This document shows positions 17,398-26,614 of a stretch of DNA of 64,000 bases, piece by piece. The notes beneath the pieces were generated by a model that worked only from the letters and a program-made list of their open reading frames with translations, ran no database searches and was not told the DNA's origin. The stretch's first letter is position 1, and each line of letters opens with the position of its first letter. Source of the stretch: Psychroserpens sp041224425 (GTDB taxonomy: Bacteria > Bacteroidota > Bacteroidia > Flavobacteriales > Flavobacteriaceae); assembly GCF_041224425.1 (NCBI RefSeq), contig NZ_JBGFGL010000080.1, forward strand, positions 124,001 to 188,000, written 5' to 3'. The translations under genes were made by a program, and so were the position numbers.

Positions 17398-18363
17398 TTA
17401 AGACATAAATTTACCTTTTAACCACTTAAAGCTTTTTGCAAAATACAAGTGCAGATTAAAACGCCTGATCAGTAGATTTAAATAATAATCATACCAGTCT
17501 GTAAAAGTAAATAATCTGGTCTTAGTTTTTATTGATTTTATAGAATTTATGATTTCTGATTTATCGTAGCCTTGGGCCTTGAGATCTTCAGAATCAATTT
17601 TATTGATTAGCTTACAAGCAACACGCTTACGAAAGTTGGTGTCTAAAATTTGTTTCCACTTTGCAAGGCTATTGATACTAATGGTTTTGTAATCTTTTAT
17701 ACCTGTGGGATCACCTAAACTACCCTTTGTTTCCTGAGATGAGAATTTGTTGATCATAGACTCATCATACTCCAAATCTAAATACGACATGATATTTTTA
17801 AGTTGAGACTCTGGAGCCTCGACAAAGCTTTCGTAATTAATCGCAATTGATTTTAATTGGTAGGTTCTATATGCCTGTGATAACATTTTATAACCAACAA
17901 CAATATCATTATACGAATCTAAAAATGGTCTAAGACGATTATTGGCCCAAGTACTAAGCATTGAAGTGTAGATTTGCTCTGGACTTCTGAATAAAAAAAT
18001 AAATTTTGCTTCAGGAAATATCCTATGTATCTCATCAATAATTAGATAGTATCGAGGCGTTTTATCAAGGAAATAGCTTTCGTTGTTTTTTGATAATTTC
18101 GATTGAATGTCTACAATAAAATTCCTCAGTGCTGTATCATAATCTTCTTGCTTATTGGGCAGATTCTCAATGAGATCGTTTATTGCTTTGGCCGCAAGCA
18201 TACTACCATATTCTGACAAGGACCCTTTTTCTTTCAAACCGTATATTTGAGGTAATAATATCCACGGTTCGGCTGTACTGGCAATGTCTTTATGTGCCAT
18301 TAATGTCCTTTGCATTAATGTAGAACCTGACCTTGGTAAAGAAAAGATAAAGACTTGCTTCAT
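17398..18363 (-). CDS. Sulfotransferase, first type (Sulfotransfer_3-like)
   Basis: Predicted to move the sulfo group from PAPS to a hydroxyl, most likely on the polysaccharide. In 321 residues the 5'-phosphosulfate loop is FSLPRSGSTLMQRTL at about 6-20 and the 3'-phosphate-binding segment is FIFLFRSPEQIYTSML near 122-137. The rest is weakly conserved. It belongs to a different sulfotransferase subfamily from its neighbour at 18482. A 118-bp gap lies upstream. PAPS would come from the cysC-cysD-cysN genes in the same run. Confidence 0.88.
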   Translation of the reverse strand: MKQVFIFSLPRSGSTLMQRTLMAHKDIASTAEPWILLPQIYGLKEKGSLSEYGSMLAAKAINDLIENLPNKQEDYDTALRNFIVDIQSKLSKNNESYFLDKTPRYYLIIDEIHRIFPEAKFIFLFRSPEQIYTSMLSTWANNRLRPFLDSYNDIVVGYKMLSQAYRTYQLKSIAINYESFVEAPESQLKNIMSYLDLEYDESMINKFSSQETKGSLGDPTGIKDYKTISINSLAKWKQILDTNFRKRVACKLINKIDSEDLKAQGYDKSEIINSIKSIKTKTRLFTFTDWYDYYLNLLIRRFNLHLYFAKSFKWLKGKFMS

Positions 18364-18481
18364 TAAGGAATGCTATCGATTACTTACGTTGTTTTCTGCT
18401 CTAAATATAATCTAAAGAATTCACAGTAGAGGCTTCAAATAGATAACTTTAAAAATTTGCAAAAAGAGAATGTCCTTAGGT

Positions 18482-19273
18482 TTAGATATACCCTAAGTCT
18501 TTTAGTGTAGATTCAAATGCTTCGCAAATTTTATTTTGGTTTTCTTGACTTAGGGTTTTCATCCATTCATTGGTTTCCCCTTTTCTAACAAAATGCATGT
18601 TTTGCCTGCTATTTTTGAGGGCTTTAATCTGCTTTTTGTTCTCAATTTCATTGGCTCTCATTTTTTTGAAAGAGCTCTTTTCAATGGCACAAGACAACTT
18701 TTCTTCGGTATAATCAATATTCATGAAATTGAGAATGTTTCTAAGGTGCTTTGAAGTGTCTTCTTTCAAGTCTTCATACCTAACCAATAAAAACTTATCT
18801 GAGTCTTTACATGATCCCATCCAACTCCCAACGTTTTCTTTCCATGACCCATAAGGATCATAGTTTCCCTTAATGTAATTGTCAACAAAAACATCCATAC
18901 TAAGATTGTCCTTAATTTTATTCATTTTTTTAAGGTATTCGTAGTAAGATACACAAACGCTCCTTGGGTCACGAACGATATAAACGACCTTTTTATATCT
19001 CGGGTCGAAATATTCATGGCTTTTTAATATTCTCGGCGATTCAAACTTCTTTAAGTCTTTATTCCTAATCTTATAGATGTCTGGAATCAGGCTATTCATA
19101 TTGGTGAAATTGAAATCGTCACTAATAATGTTACCAATTAAAAAACGCAACCAAGTGTTTCCGCTTTTAGGATATGATACCAAATAAACATCAGACTCTA
19201 TAACATCTATGTTACGTCCTATTTTTCGGTTCTCCAAGAACTTCCTTACTTCTGTTTTAGCGTTGCTGATCAT
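18482..19273 (-). CDS. Sulfotransferase, second type (Sulfotransfer_1-like)
   Basis: A 263-residue PAPS-dependent sulfotransferase of the cytosolic (Sulfotransfer_1) type. The 5'-PSB loop is VSYPKSGNTWLRFL near residue 33, the 3'-PB segment is VVYIVRDPRSVCVSYYEY near 93, and the C-terminal RKGETNEWM near 232 matches the RKGxxGxW region that contacts PAPS. It is tightly packed after the Wzx gene (2 bp). Substrate unknown; the locus implies a lipid-linked or nucleotide-linked sugar on the cytoplasmic side before flipping. Confidence 0.9.
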   Translation of the reverse strand: MISNAKTEVRKFLENRKIGRNIDVIESDVYLVSYPKSGNTWLRFLIGNIISDDFNFTNMNSLIPDIYKIRNKDLKKFESPRILKSHEYFDPRYKKVVYIVRDPRSVCVSYYEYLKKMNKIKDNLSMDVFVDNYIKGNYDPYGSWKENVGSWMGSCKDSDKFLLVRYEDLKEDTSKHLRNILNFMNIDYTEEKLSCAIEKSSFKKMRANEIENKKQIKALKNSRQNMHFVRKGETNEWMKTLSQENQNKICEAFESTLKDLGYI

Positions 19274-19275
19274 TG

Positions 19276-20637
19276 TTAACTCAACTTATTAAATGGCAGG
19301 TAAAAGGTCCAAAAACCTAACTTACGCTTTATTATGATAACTAATGATATATTCGTGAGAATAATAGTGGTCATTGTCGATATGGCTGCTCCGTTTATCC
19401 CATAAATAGGAATCAATATAAAGTTTAGCGTTAAGTTAAGTATTCCTGAAAAAAATACAACCCTCTGAAACAACTTTTGATTATTGGTCATTTGCATTAT
19501 ATATCCAACTGAACCTGAGATAGACCCAATGAATTGTCCTATACACAATAAAATCAGAACTGTTTTGGCATTGATAAACTCATCGCCATTTAGGCCTAAA
19601 ACAAAGTCTGAAAATACCACCAAGACAATCAGTAGAGGTGCCGTGGAATAAAATATCAATTTGGTAGATTTTCGTACTACTGATCCAAGCTCTTCAATTT
19701 TTTGACTAGCAAACAGTTCAGCAAATTTTGGTGTTGCTATGGCGTTAATGGAGAATAGAAAGATGCTTGACAATACTGATATTTTCTGTGCTACCGAATA
19801 CAAACCCACCTCATAGTCTTCCATGTATAGCTGAATCATGATGATATCTATCCAGCTGATTATAAATAAAAAAGACCCTGCAAATAGCATTGGAGTAGAA
19901 ATGGAAATAATCTTCTTGAAATCATAATTGGTCACATAAGCAACCTTTATCTCATCAGGTTTTCGTGATATATTTTTGAGTTTTTTTAGAAAAAAAAGTA
20001 ATCCAAATACAAATGTGAGAAGTGTTGCATAAAAATAAATGCTGAACAAGGGTTTATCAATTCCGAAAGCTTTGAAAACCAACAAAAGAGATATAAAGAA
20101 CACATTAACCAGTGTGAATTTAAAAAGAATAAAAAGACTGCTGTTCTTGTAGGATTGAAATGTTGCAAAAATAATAACCAGTAAAGAAAAAGGGATTAAT
20201 GTGTAAAGAACGTATGTGTAGTTTTCCTTTAATCCTTCACTATCAATAAATTCAATAAACTGATCTTTAAAAATTAATCCGATTGACACAATAAGTACCG
20301 AAACCAACAATACAATCAAACACGCTTTAAATAAGACCGATTTAATATGCCGATAATTTCCCTCTTCATTTATAGCTGTGATTATTCTTACTAGGGAATT
20401 ATCCAGTCCAAACCTTGGAAAGATAATTAAGATATTTAATAGTACAATGCTGAAGGCGTAAGCGCCATAATCTTTTGCCCCAAAGTTATTAGTGATGTAT
20501 AGCATGATGGCATAGCCTAAAACCATACCTAATATCTTCAATAAAAAAACAGTTGCTCCGCCTTTTAACAACTCAGCAAAATCCTTATCATTGAACACAC
20601 TTTGAAGTAGTGCTTTCGTCTTTTTTGTAACCTGCAT
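19276..20637 (-). CDS. Wzx-type oligosaccharide flippase
   Basis: A 453-residue polytopic protein of the MATE/polysaccharide-export superfamily with about twelve to fourteen membrane spans. Family features are the N-terminal GGATVFLLKILGMVLGYAIM (about 25-44) and NFGAKDYGAYAFSIVLLN. It would flip the undecaprenyl-linked repeat unit across the inner membrane, between assembly by the glycosyltransferases and polymerisation by a Wzy-like protein. It is the only flippase seen in the locus and sits between the PAPS genes and the sulfotransferases. Confidence 0.9.
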   Translation of the reverse strand: MQVTKKTKALLQSVFNDKDFAELLKGGATVFLLKILGMVLGYAIMLYITNNFGAKDYGAYAFSIVLLNILIIFPRFGLDNSLVRIITAINEEGNYRHIKSVLFKACLIVLLVSVLIVSIGLIFKDQFIEFIDSEGLKENYTYVLYTLIPFSLLVIIFATFQSYKNSSLFILFKFTLVNVFFISLLLVFKAFGIDKPLFSIYFYATLLTFVFGLLFFLKKLKNISRKPDEIKVAYVTNYDFKKIISISTPMLFAGSFLFIISWIDIIMIQLYMEDYEVGLYSVAQKISVLSSIFLFSINAIATPKFAELFASQKIEELGSVVRKSTKLIFYSTAPLLIVLVVFSDFVLGLNGDEFINAKTVLILLCIGQFIGSISGSVGYIMQMTNNQKLFQRVVFFSGILNLTLNFILIPIYGINGAAISTMTTIILTNISLVIIIKRKLGFWTFYLPFNKLS

Positions 20638-20659
20638 TAAAAGGGAGTCAACTTACTTA

Positions 20660-21190
20660 TTAGTAGAGTTTGTGATCAATTTTATTCTCTAAAACTTTTC
20701 TGGAAATAAATGTTGGGCTATAAGTTCCATCCATTTCTTTAGATACCGCTTTAAACTCTTCTTGATTATAGTCAATAAATTTATTGGGATTAAAAAACTG
20801 AAAAAAGTTTTGCCTGCTTACAATAATATCTTTTCCATGATAACTCAGCTTGGCATCAACAATTTGAATTGTTTGGGATTTCTCATCGTTTCCGTACCTT
20901 AACAGTAAGCGCAATGGTAAAGTATCATCAGGTAGCTGAAAAAACAATTCTTGAGGTGTGCTACTACCCTTTGTTTTAACACTTACAGAATTTTCTTTTT
21001 TGATATCAGTGTTTTCTTCATCAAGGTAAAACAATGTAAATTCATCATCCTTTTCAATTACCGCGTTGATTGTAAAAGAAAAATACTCTTTTTTCTCCTG
21101 GACATTCGTATCGGCTGTACGCTTTTCGTCTTTACAACTAAAAGTCAATAAAAGCAATAAAATAAAGGTTGTTTTGAATTTCATATCCAT
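20660..21190 (-). CDS. Predicted lipoprotein of unknown function in the sulfation cluster
   Basis: A 176-residue protein with a signal sequence and lipobox LLTFSC near residue 19, so probably lipidated. The mature part is acidic and looks beta-rich, with no motif I recognise. I use the ATG at 21190; an ATG two codons later (21184) is equally possible, and the longer frame opens only with ATT inside cysN. It lies 4 bp after the cysN stop and 22 bp before wzx, which suggests a role tied to the sulfated polysaccharide; that is context only. Confidence 0.7.
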   Translation of the reverse strand: MDMKFKTTFILLLLLTFSCKDEKRTADTNVQEKKEYFSFTINAVIEKDDEFTLFYLDEENTDIKKENSVSVKTKGSSTPQELFFQLPDDTLPLRLLLRYGNDEKSQTIQIVDAKLSYHGKDIIVSRQNFFQFFNPNKFIDYNQEEFKAVSKEMDGTYSPTFISRKVLENKIDHKLY

Positions 21191-21194
21191 GTTT

Positions 21195-22448
21195 TTAAAC
21201 AATCATTCCAGCTGCAACGGTCTCATTGGTTGTGTCATCTACTAATATAACGCTTCCTGTTGTTCTGTTCTCTCTGTACGAATCAACCATTAATGGCTTA
21301 GTAGTTCTTATTCTTACTTTAGATATGTCGTTCATATTAAGTTCCTTGTCGTCACTATTACGTTCTAAAGTATTGATGTCAAACTTATATACCACCTCTT
21401 TAATCATGGCCTTTTGTTCGTTAGAAGTATGGCGAATACTATATTTGGCTCTTGGCTTAGCTGGATTATTGTGTAACCAACATAGCATGACCTCAATGTC
21501 CTGAGAAGGTTCTGGTTTATTGTTAGATCGAACAATCATATCACCTCTACTGATATCGATGTCATCTTCCAAAGTAATAGATACCGACATTGGAGCGTAG
21601 GCTTCTTCCAAAGACTTTTTATAAGTATCAATACTTTTAATTTTTGAAGTAAACCCAGAAGGCATAACGGTAATGTCATCTCCTACTCTTAAAATTCCAC
21701 TAGCCACTCGACCTGCATAACCCCTATAATCTCTATGCTCTTCACTTTGTGGTCTCAATACAGTTTGAACTGGAAATCTAGCGTCAACTTTATTGATGTC
21801 GCTACTAATGTGCATCGTCTCCAGAGTATGAAGCAAAGGCGCGCCTTGGTACCAGTCCATATGTTTTGAACGATTAACCACATTATCTCCAAGCAATGCG
21901 CTTATAGGAATGAAACGAACATCTTTTATAAGCATTTTAGAAGAGAACTCTTCAAATTGATTGATCACATTATTATATGCCTCTTCAGAAAAGTCTACCA
22001 AATCCATTTTGTTGATACAAACAATTACATGCGGAATTTGCAATAATGAAGCAATGAAAGAATGTCGTCTTGTTTGCTCAATAACACCATGTCTAGCATC
22101 CACCAAAATAATTGCGGCATTAGCAGTTGACGCTCCAGTGACCATGTTTCTCGTATATTGGATGTGACCTGGTGTGTCGGCAATGATAAACTTGCGTTTT
22201 GGCGTTGTAAAATATCTATATGCAACATCAATGGTAATCCCTTGTTCTCTTTCGTCTCTTAAACCATCTGTAAAAAGAGCCAAGTCAACTCCATCGTGCC
22301 CTTTCTTTTTGCTAGTGTTTTCGATAGCTTGTAATTGGTCTTCAAAAATCGATTTAGAATCGTATAACAAACGCCCTATTAATGTACTTTTTCCATCATC
22401 AACACTTCCTGCGGTTGTAAATCGTAATAATTGGTTATTGTCTAGCAT
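21195..22448 (-). CDS. cysN: Sulfate adenylyltransferase subunit 1 (GTPase)
   Basis: Regulatory GTPase subunit of ATP sulfurylase; with CysD it makes APS from sulfate and ATP, driven by GTP hydrolysis. The GTPase signatures are GSVDDGKST near residue 15, DTPGH near 90 and NKMD near 147, followed by EF-Tu-like beta-barrels. The 417-residue form from the ATG at 22448 has no APS kinase fusion, consistent with separate cysC. A 27-codon upstream extension would overlap cysD and is rejected. The gap to cysD is 10 bp. Confidence 0.95.
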   Translation of the reverse strand: MLDNNQLLRFTTAGSVDDGKSTLIGRLLYDSKSIFEDQLQAIENTSKKKGHDGVDLALFTDGLRDEREQGITIDVAYRYFTTPKRKFIIADTPGHIQYTRNMVTGASTANAAIILVDARHGVIEQTRRHSFIASLLQIPHVIVCINKMDLVDFSEEAYNNVINQFEEFSSKMLIKDVRFIPISALLGDNVVNRSKHMDWYQGAPLLHTLETMHISSDINKVDARFPVQTVLRPQSEEHRDYRGYAGRVASGILRVGDDITVMPSGFTSKIKSIDTYKKSLEEAYAPMSVSITLEDDIDISRGDMIVRSNNKPEPSQDIEVMLCWLHNNPAKPRAKYSIRHTSNEQKAMIKEVVYKFDINTLERNSDDKELNMNDISKVRIRTTKPLMVDSYRENRTTGSVILVDDTTNETVAAGMIV

Positions 22449-22458
22449 GTGTCTTTTT

Positions 22459-23364
22459 TTAAAAATATCCTTGACGTTTTCTATCTTCCATTGCAGATTC
22501 TGAGCGTTTATCATCGCTTCTATTTCCACGTTCTGTTTGGCGCATACCAGAAACCTCGTCGGCGATTTTCTCTAGTGTATCGGCATCTGATTCAATTCCA
22601 CCAGTAATCGTTATATCACCTAATGTTCTGAACCTTACTTTCTTTACAACAATCTCTTCGTGATCTTCTAAAACTAAAAATTTTGAATTCGGAATCCAGC
22701 TATCCTGTCTCCAAACTACTTCCCTTTCATGAGCAAAATACAATGACGGGATGGCTATGTTTTCACGTTTGATGTAATTCCAAACATCCATTTCGGTCCA
22801 ATTACTGATTGGAAACGCTCTAAAGTGTTCACCCTCAAAATGCTTACCGTTGAATAAGTTCCAAAGTTCAGGTCTTTGGTTTTTTGGGTCCCATTGTCCG
22901 AAATCATCTCTATGTGAAAAGAAGCGCTCTTTAGCTCTCGCTTTTTCCTCGTCCCTTCTTCCACCACCTATCGCACAGTCAATTTTGTTCGTTTCAATGG
23001 CATCTAAGAGCGTGGTTATTTGCAGGGCGTTTCTGGTAGCATTCTTTCCTTTTTCCTCAGCAACACGACCTTCATCAATAGATTCTTGGACAGAGCCAAC
23101 AATAAGTTCAACTCCTAATTCCTTAATGATATTGTCTCGAAATTCAATCGTTTCGGGAAAATTATGTCCTGTATCAACATGCATTAAGGGAAATGGAATT
23201 TTTGATGGATAAAATGCTTTTTTCGCTAAATGAGTCACCAAAATAGAATCCTTTCCTCCAGAAAATAGGATAACAGGGTTGTCAAATTGAGCCCAAACCT
23301 CTCGTAGTACAAAGATGGCCTCGCTTTCTAATTCATCTAAATAATTTAAATAATATTTACTCAT
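22459..23364 (-). CDS. cysD: Sulfate adenylyltransferase subunit 2
   Basis: Catalytic subunit of the heterodimeric ATP sulfurylase. The 301-residue length is standard. The PP-loop FSGGKDSI lies at about residues 34-41, followed by HVDTGHNFPET near 72 and AIGGGRRDEEKARAKER near 132, all diagnostic for CysD rather than PAPS reductase. It overlaps cysC by 8 bp and precedes cysN by 10 bp, so cysC-cysD-cysN form one translational unit. Confidence 0.96.
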   Translation of the reverse strand: MSKYYLNYLDELESEAIFVLREVWAQFDNPVILFSGGKDSILVTHLAKKAFYPSKIPFPLMHVDTGHNFPETIEFRDNIIKELGVELIVGSVQESIDEGRVAEEKGKNATRNALQITTLLDAIETNKIDCAIGGGRRDEEKARAKERFFSHRDDFGQWDPKNQRPELWNLFNGKHFEGEHFRAFPISNWTEMDVWNYIKRENIAIPSLYFAHEREVVWRQDSWIPNSKFLVLEDHEEIVVKKVRFRTLGDITITGGIESDADTLEKIADEVSGMRQTERGNRSDDKRSESAMEDRKRQGYF

Positions 23365-23959
23365 TGTTCACTGACAATTTTGGAGTTATGTAATCAACTA
23401 TCCTCTGAGCTGCTGCTTCAATCGATTCGTGTTCAGTTTTAATCTCAACATCAGGATGTTCAGGTGCCTCGTAAGGTGCTGATATACCTGTCATATTTTT
23501 GATTTCTCCTGCTCGGGCTTTTTTGTAAAGTCCTTTTACGTCTCGACGTTCGCATTCGTCTAAACTAGTATTGATATAAATCTCGACAAAGTTAACATCT
23601 TTGACGATACTTTTAATGTTCTCACGGTCTTTTTTATAGGGAGAGACAAAGGCGGCAAGAACAACAAGTCCAGCATCAATCATAAGGTTTGCAACTTCTG
23701 CAATTCGTCGAATATTTTCTGTTCTGTCTTCCGGTGAAAAACTCAGGTCTTTATTGATCCCTTTTCGGATATTGTCGCCATCTAAAGAATAGGTTTTAAT
23801 CCCTTTCTCGAAAAGCTTTTGTTCAACAACATTAGCTATTGTTGATTTTCCAGAACCTGACAAGCCGGTGAACCAAAGTAAAAAGGATGTGTGTTTGTTC
23901 GCGTTTAAGCGGTCTTCTTTAGCTATTTGATAGCTATGGGGAATAATATGTTTTGACAT
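23357..23959 (-). CDS. cysC: Adenylyl-sulfate kinase
   Basis: Phosphorylates APS to PAPS, the sulfo donor for the two sulfotransferases downstream. The 200-residue protein has the P-loop GLSGSGKSTIAN near residue 29, the DGDNIRKG motif near 57, FVSPYKKDRE near 103 and the GLYKKARAGEIKNMTG lid near 141. I chose the ATG at 23959, directly after the DUF2061 stop, because it gives the usual MSKHIIPHSY opening. It overlaps cysD by 8 bp. Confidence 0.96.
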   Translation of the reverse strand: MSKHIIPHSYQIAKEDRLNANKHTSFLLWFTGLSGSGKSTIANVVEQKLFEKGIKTYSLDGDNIRKGINKDLSFSPEDRTENIRRIAEVANLMIDAGLVVLAAFVSPYKKDRENIKSIVKDVNFVEIYINTSLDECERRDVKGLYKKARAGEIKNMTGISAPYEAPEHPDVEIKTEHESIEAAAQRIVDYITPKLSVNNE

Positions 23960-23960
23960 G

Positions 23961-24416
23961 TTATTGTTTTTTTCCAAAAAAGAACTGTCTGATTTTTCCT
24001 AAAGGAAGTCTTAACCAAAGTCTTTCGTGTAAATAATACAATACGAATTTCGTAAATAATTCTGTAAGTGCAATATACAATGCTATTTCATTAAAGGAAT
24101 TCAGAACCGATCCTGAAATTATGAATGTCATGGCAGTAGCTATGATTCTCCAAGATATTGTTTTTTGTAAGGTTTGTATTTGAGAAACAGCTCTGTTGAA
24201 TAGCACTTTTTGCCATGCTCTTTCATGTAAATAATACACAAAATACTTTATCAAGAATTCAATGGCACCAATCTTAATGGCGTTATCTAAACTACAATTA
24301 TCATTGAGACAAGTCACCAACAATACTACGAGAATCGTGTCGGCTGTAGCAACGATTCTCCATGATATACCTTTAATTAGGCTTCGTATATGTGATTCTC
24401 TCTTGTATGTTGCCAT
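23961..24416 (-). CDS. Tandem DUF2061 membrane protein
   Basis: A 151-residue protein made of two copies of the DUF2061 unit: ISWRIVATADTILVVLLV at about 19-36 and ISWRIIATAMTFIISGSV at about 87-104, each followed by a hydrophobic segment and a [VL]YYLHERxW motif (about 57 and 128). Predicted integral inner-membrane protein with about four spans. The family has no established function that I know of. Its place between cysQ and cysC, with a 1-bp gap to cysC, suggests a sulfation-related role; this is inference. Confidence 0.88.
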   Translation of the reverse strand: MATYKRESHIRSLIKGISWRIVATADTILVVLLVTCLNDNCSLDNAIKIGAIEFLIKYFVYYLHERAWQKVLFNRAVSQIQTLQKTISWRIIATAMTFIISGSVLNSFNEIALYIALTELFTKFVLYYLHERLWLRLPLGKIRQFFFGKKQ

Positions 24417-24423
24417 TTCAATA

Positions 24424-25224
24424 TTATTGCTTAGACACTACAAACCAAGGATTTAAAAGGTTTTCTTTGTTGTATAGCAACGGTTCGTTTGTCTCTTTTG
24501 AAATCACTTCCAATCCAACAGCATTGCAAATTGCATGACCTGCCGCAGTATCCCATTCCATTGTTGGTGCAAATCTAGGATAAACATCCGCATTTCCTTC
24601 CGCAACTAAACAAAATTTTAAAGAGCTTCCTTTTGAAACTACTTCAACTTCTTTTCCCGATTGTTTAATGGTGTCAATAAAATCTAACGTTTCGGTACTC
24701 ATATGAGAGCGGCTTCCTACTACCTGAACTATTGAACCATCAGCCGATTTAGGGTTTAAAGGCTTTATTTTATTAGTAAGTTCCTCCAAGGGCGTTTGGT
24801 GTGATGATAATTGAGCCTTGAACCCTTGTTTTTTGGAAACATCTCCAAAATAAATTGTCTTGGTCGCTGGCACATAAATCACTCCTAAAATCGGTTTGCC
24901 ATTAGAAATTAGTGCTATGTTGACTGTAAATTCACCATTTCGTTTAATAAACTCTTTTGTTCCATCAACCGGATCTACTACCCAACAAGTACTCCATTGA
25001 TTTCGTGTATCAAAATCAATTTGTTTGTTCTCTTCACTAATAATTGGAATCCCTGTATCTTTTAAATATGAATTGATAACATCGTTGGCTCTTTTATCTG
25101 CTTCTGTTAATGGTGACTTGTCGTCTTTTATTTCAACATTAAACGCTGTGTCATAAACTTGCATTATAACGTCTCCCGCTTCTAAAGAGGCTTTTATTGC
25201 TGTTTTAAGGTTGTTTTCAATCAT
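24424..25224 (-). CDS. cysQ: 3'(2'),5'-bisphosphate nucleotidase
   Basis: Hydrolyses PAP, the inhibitory by-product of PAPS-dependent sulfotransferases, to AMP. The 266-residue inositol-monophosphatase-fold protein has the metal-binding WVVDPVDGTKEFI near residue 81 and WDTAAGHAICNAVG near 225. The ATG at 25224 overlaps the rmlD stop as ATGA; a longer in-frame form would run 12 codons into rmlD and is rejected. Its place beside cysC fits PAP recycling better than general inositol-phosphate metabolism. Confidence 0.93.
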   Translation of the reverse strand: MIENNLKTAIKASLEAGDVIMQVYDTAFNVEIKDDKSPLTEADKRANDVINSYLKDTGIPIISEENKQIDFDTRNQWSTCWVVDPVDGTKEFIKRNGEFTVNIALISNGKPILGVIYVPATKTIYFGDVSKKQGFKAQLSSHQTPLEELTNKIKPLNPKSADGSIVQVVGSRSHMSTETLDFIDTIKQSGKEVEVVSKGSSLKFCLVAEGNADVYPRFAPTMEWDTAAGHAICNAVGLEVISKETNEPLLYNKENLLNPWFVVSKQ

Positions 25225-26072
25225 AAATTCGTAATTGCTATTTTTAAACTGTCTCTCCAATATGGAATAGATATGTTAAACGTCTTCTTTATTTTTGATT
25301 TGTCAAGTACGCTAAAATGTGGTCTTTTAGCCGGTGTTGGATAATCTTCTGTATGAATTGGATTGACGTTGATTTTGGTATTGTTGATTTCAAAAATTGC
25401 TTTTGCAAAATCGTACCAACTAGCCACACCTTCATTGCTAAAATTATAAATACCGTAGGCCTCAGAATCTTGTTTGATAATCGTTAGCAAGGAATAGGCC
25501 AAATCTCTTGCGTAGGTTGGTGTGCCTATTTGATCGGAAACGACATTGATTTCATCTCTTTGGCCAGCCAAACGCAACATTGTTTTTAAAAAGTTTTGGT
25601 TGTATTCAGAATAAAGCCATGATGTTCTGATAATAAAATACCTTTTATATGTTTTATTCAAGAGCAATTCACCTTCACGCTTGGTACTTCCATAAATCCC
25701 TAATGGATTAGTATCGTCGATTTCTGTATAAGCGACACTCTTTTTTCCATTGAAAACAAAGTCGGTTGAAACATGAATAAACCTAGTGCTATTTATCTCT
25801 GCGCCTTTGACAAGATAATTCAGAGCGTTCACATTGATATCTGTTGCCTTCTCGATATCTTCTTCTGCTTTATCAACAGCAGTATAGGCAGCACAATTTA
25901 GACACCAATCAAAATCGTGGGATTTAAATAACCCAACGACCTCTTTTTCATTTGTAATGTCTAATTGGGACCTGTCTACAAAAGTAAATTTGAAATTTGG
26001 AAATTCATCTTTGATGGATTGAATGCACCTTCCCAGTTGACCATTTGCACCAGTTACCAAAATTTTTTTCAT
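25221..26072 (-). CDS. rfbD: dTDP-4-dehydrorhamnose reductase (RmlD)
   Basis: Last step of dTDP-L-rhamnose synthesis, NAD(P)H-dependent reduction. The 283-residue SDR has the Rossmann motif TGANGQLGR at about 7-15, STDFVFNG near 103 and the catalytic Y-x3-K in GIYGSTKREGE near 128. Overlaps of 4 bp on both sides (rmlC upstream, cysQ downstream) couple rhamnose supply and the sulfation module in one message. Confidence 0.95.
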   Translation of the reverse strand: MKKILVTGANGQLGRCIQSIKDEFPNFKFTFVDRSQLDITNEKEVVGLFKSHDFDWCLNCAAYTAVDKAEEDIEKATDINVNALNYLVKGAEINSTRFIHVSTDFVFNGKKSVAYTEIDDTNPLGIYGSTKREGELLLNKTYKRYFIIRTSWLYSEYNQNFLKTMLRLAGQRDEINVVSDQIGTPTYARDLAYSLLTIIKQDSEAYGIYNFSNEGVASWYDFAKAIFEINNTKINVNPIHTEDYPTPAKRPHFSVLDKSKIKKTFNISIPYWRDSLKIAITNL

Positions 26073-26614
26073 AGCCTAGCGTCTTGAAGCTTTGGTAAAA
26101 TTAAGTCTTTATCTGAAACCACAAGCTCGTCGTTGCTTAATTTCCAATCGATATTTAAAGTTGGGTCATTGTAGATGACGCCTCCTTCAGATTCTTTATT
26201 GTAATAATTGTCACATTTATATGTAAACACCGCAATATCGCTCAAAACAACAAATCCATGAGCAAAACCTCTGGGCACAAATAATTGCTTCTTATTGTCT
26301 TCTGATAATTCTACAGCAACATGTTTACCAAATGTTGGTGATCCCTCTCTTAAATCAACAGCAACATCCAGCACCTTTCCCTTAACCACTCTAACCAATT
26401 TTGCTTGAGCAAATTCACCTATTTGATAGTGAAGACCCCTTAAGACACCTTTTTGGGAGCAAGACTCATTATCTTGAACAAATATTGTTTCTGTTCCTGT
26501 TAGCTGATTGAAAGTTCTATCCTTAAAACTCTCAAAAAAATACCCTCTGTTATCCTCAAATATAGTTGGCTCTAGAATGAAACACCCTTTTAATTCTGTT
26601 TCCTCAATCTTCAT
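26069..26614 (-). CDS. rfbC: dTDP-4-dehydrorhamnose 3,5-epimerase (RmlC)
   Basis: Epimerises C3 and C5 of the 4-keto sugar. The 181-residue cupin has the standard length. Visible features: FFESFKDRTFNQLTG near residue 27, GVLRGLHYQ with the catalytic His near 58, and VPRGFAHGFVVLSD near 113. It overlaps rmlA and rmlD by 4 bp each. Confidence 0.96.
   Translation of the reverse strand: MKIEETELKGCFILEPTIFEDNRGYFFESFKDRTFNQLTGTETIFVQDNESCSQKGVLRGLHYQIGEFAQAKLVRVVKGKVLDVAVDLREGSPTFGKHVAVELSEDNKKQLFVPRGFAHGFVVLSDIAVFTYKCDNYYNKESEGGVIYNDPTLNIDWKLSNDELVVSDKDLILPKLQDARL

Noticed and set aside
22449..22529. Longer cysN frame starting inside cysD
   Set aside because: It would add 27 residues before the conserved MLDNNQLLRF start and overlap cysD; the ATG at 22448 gives the family's usual N-terminus.
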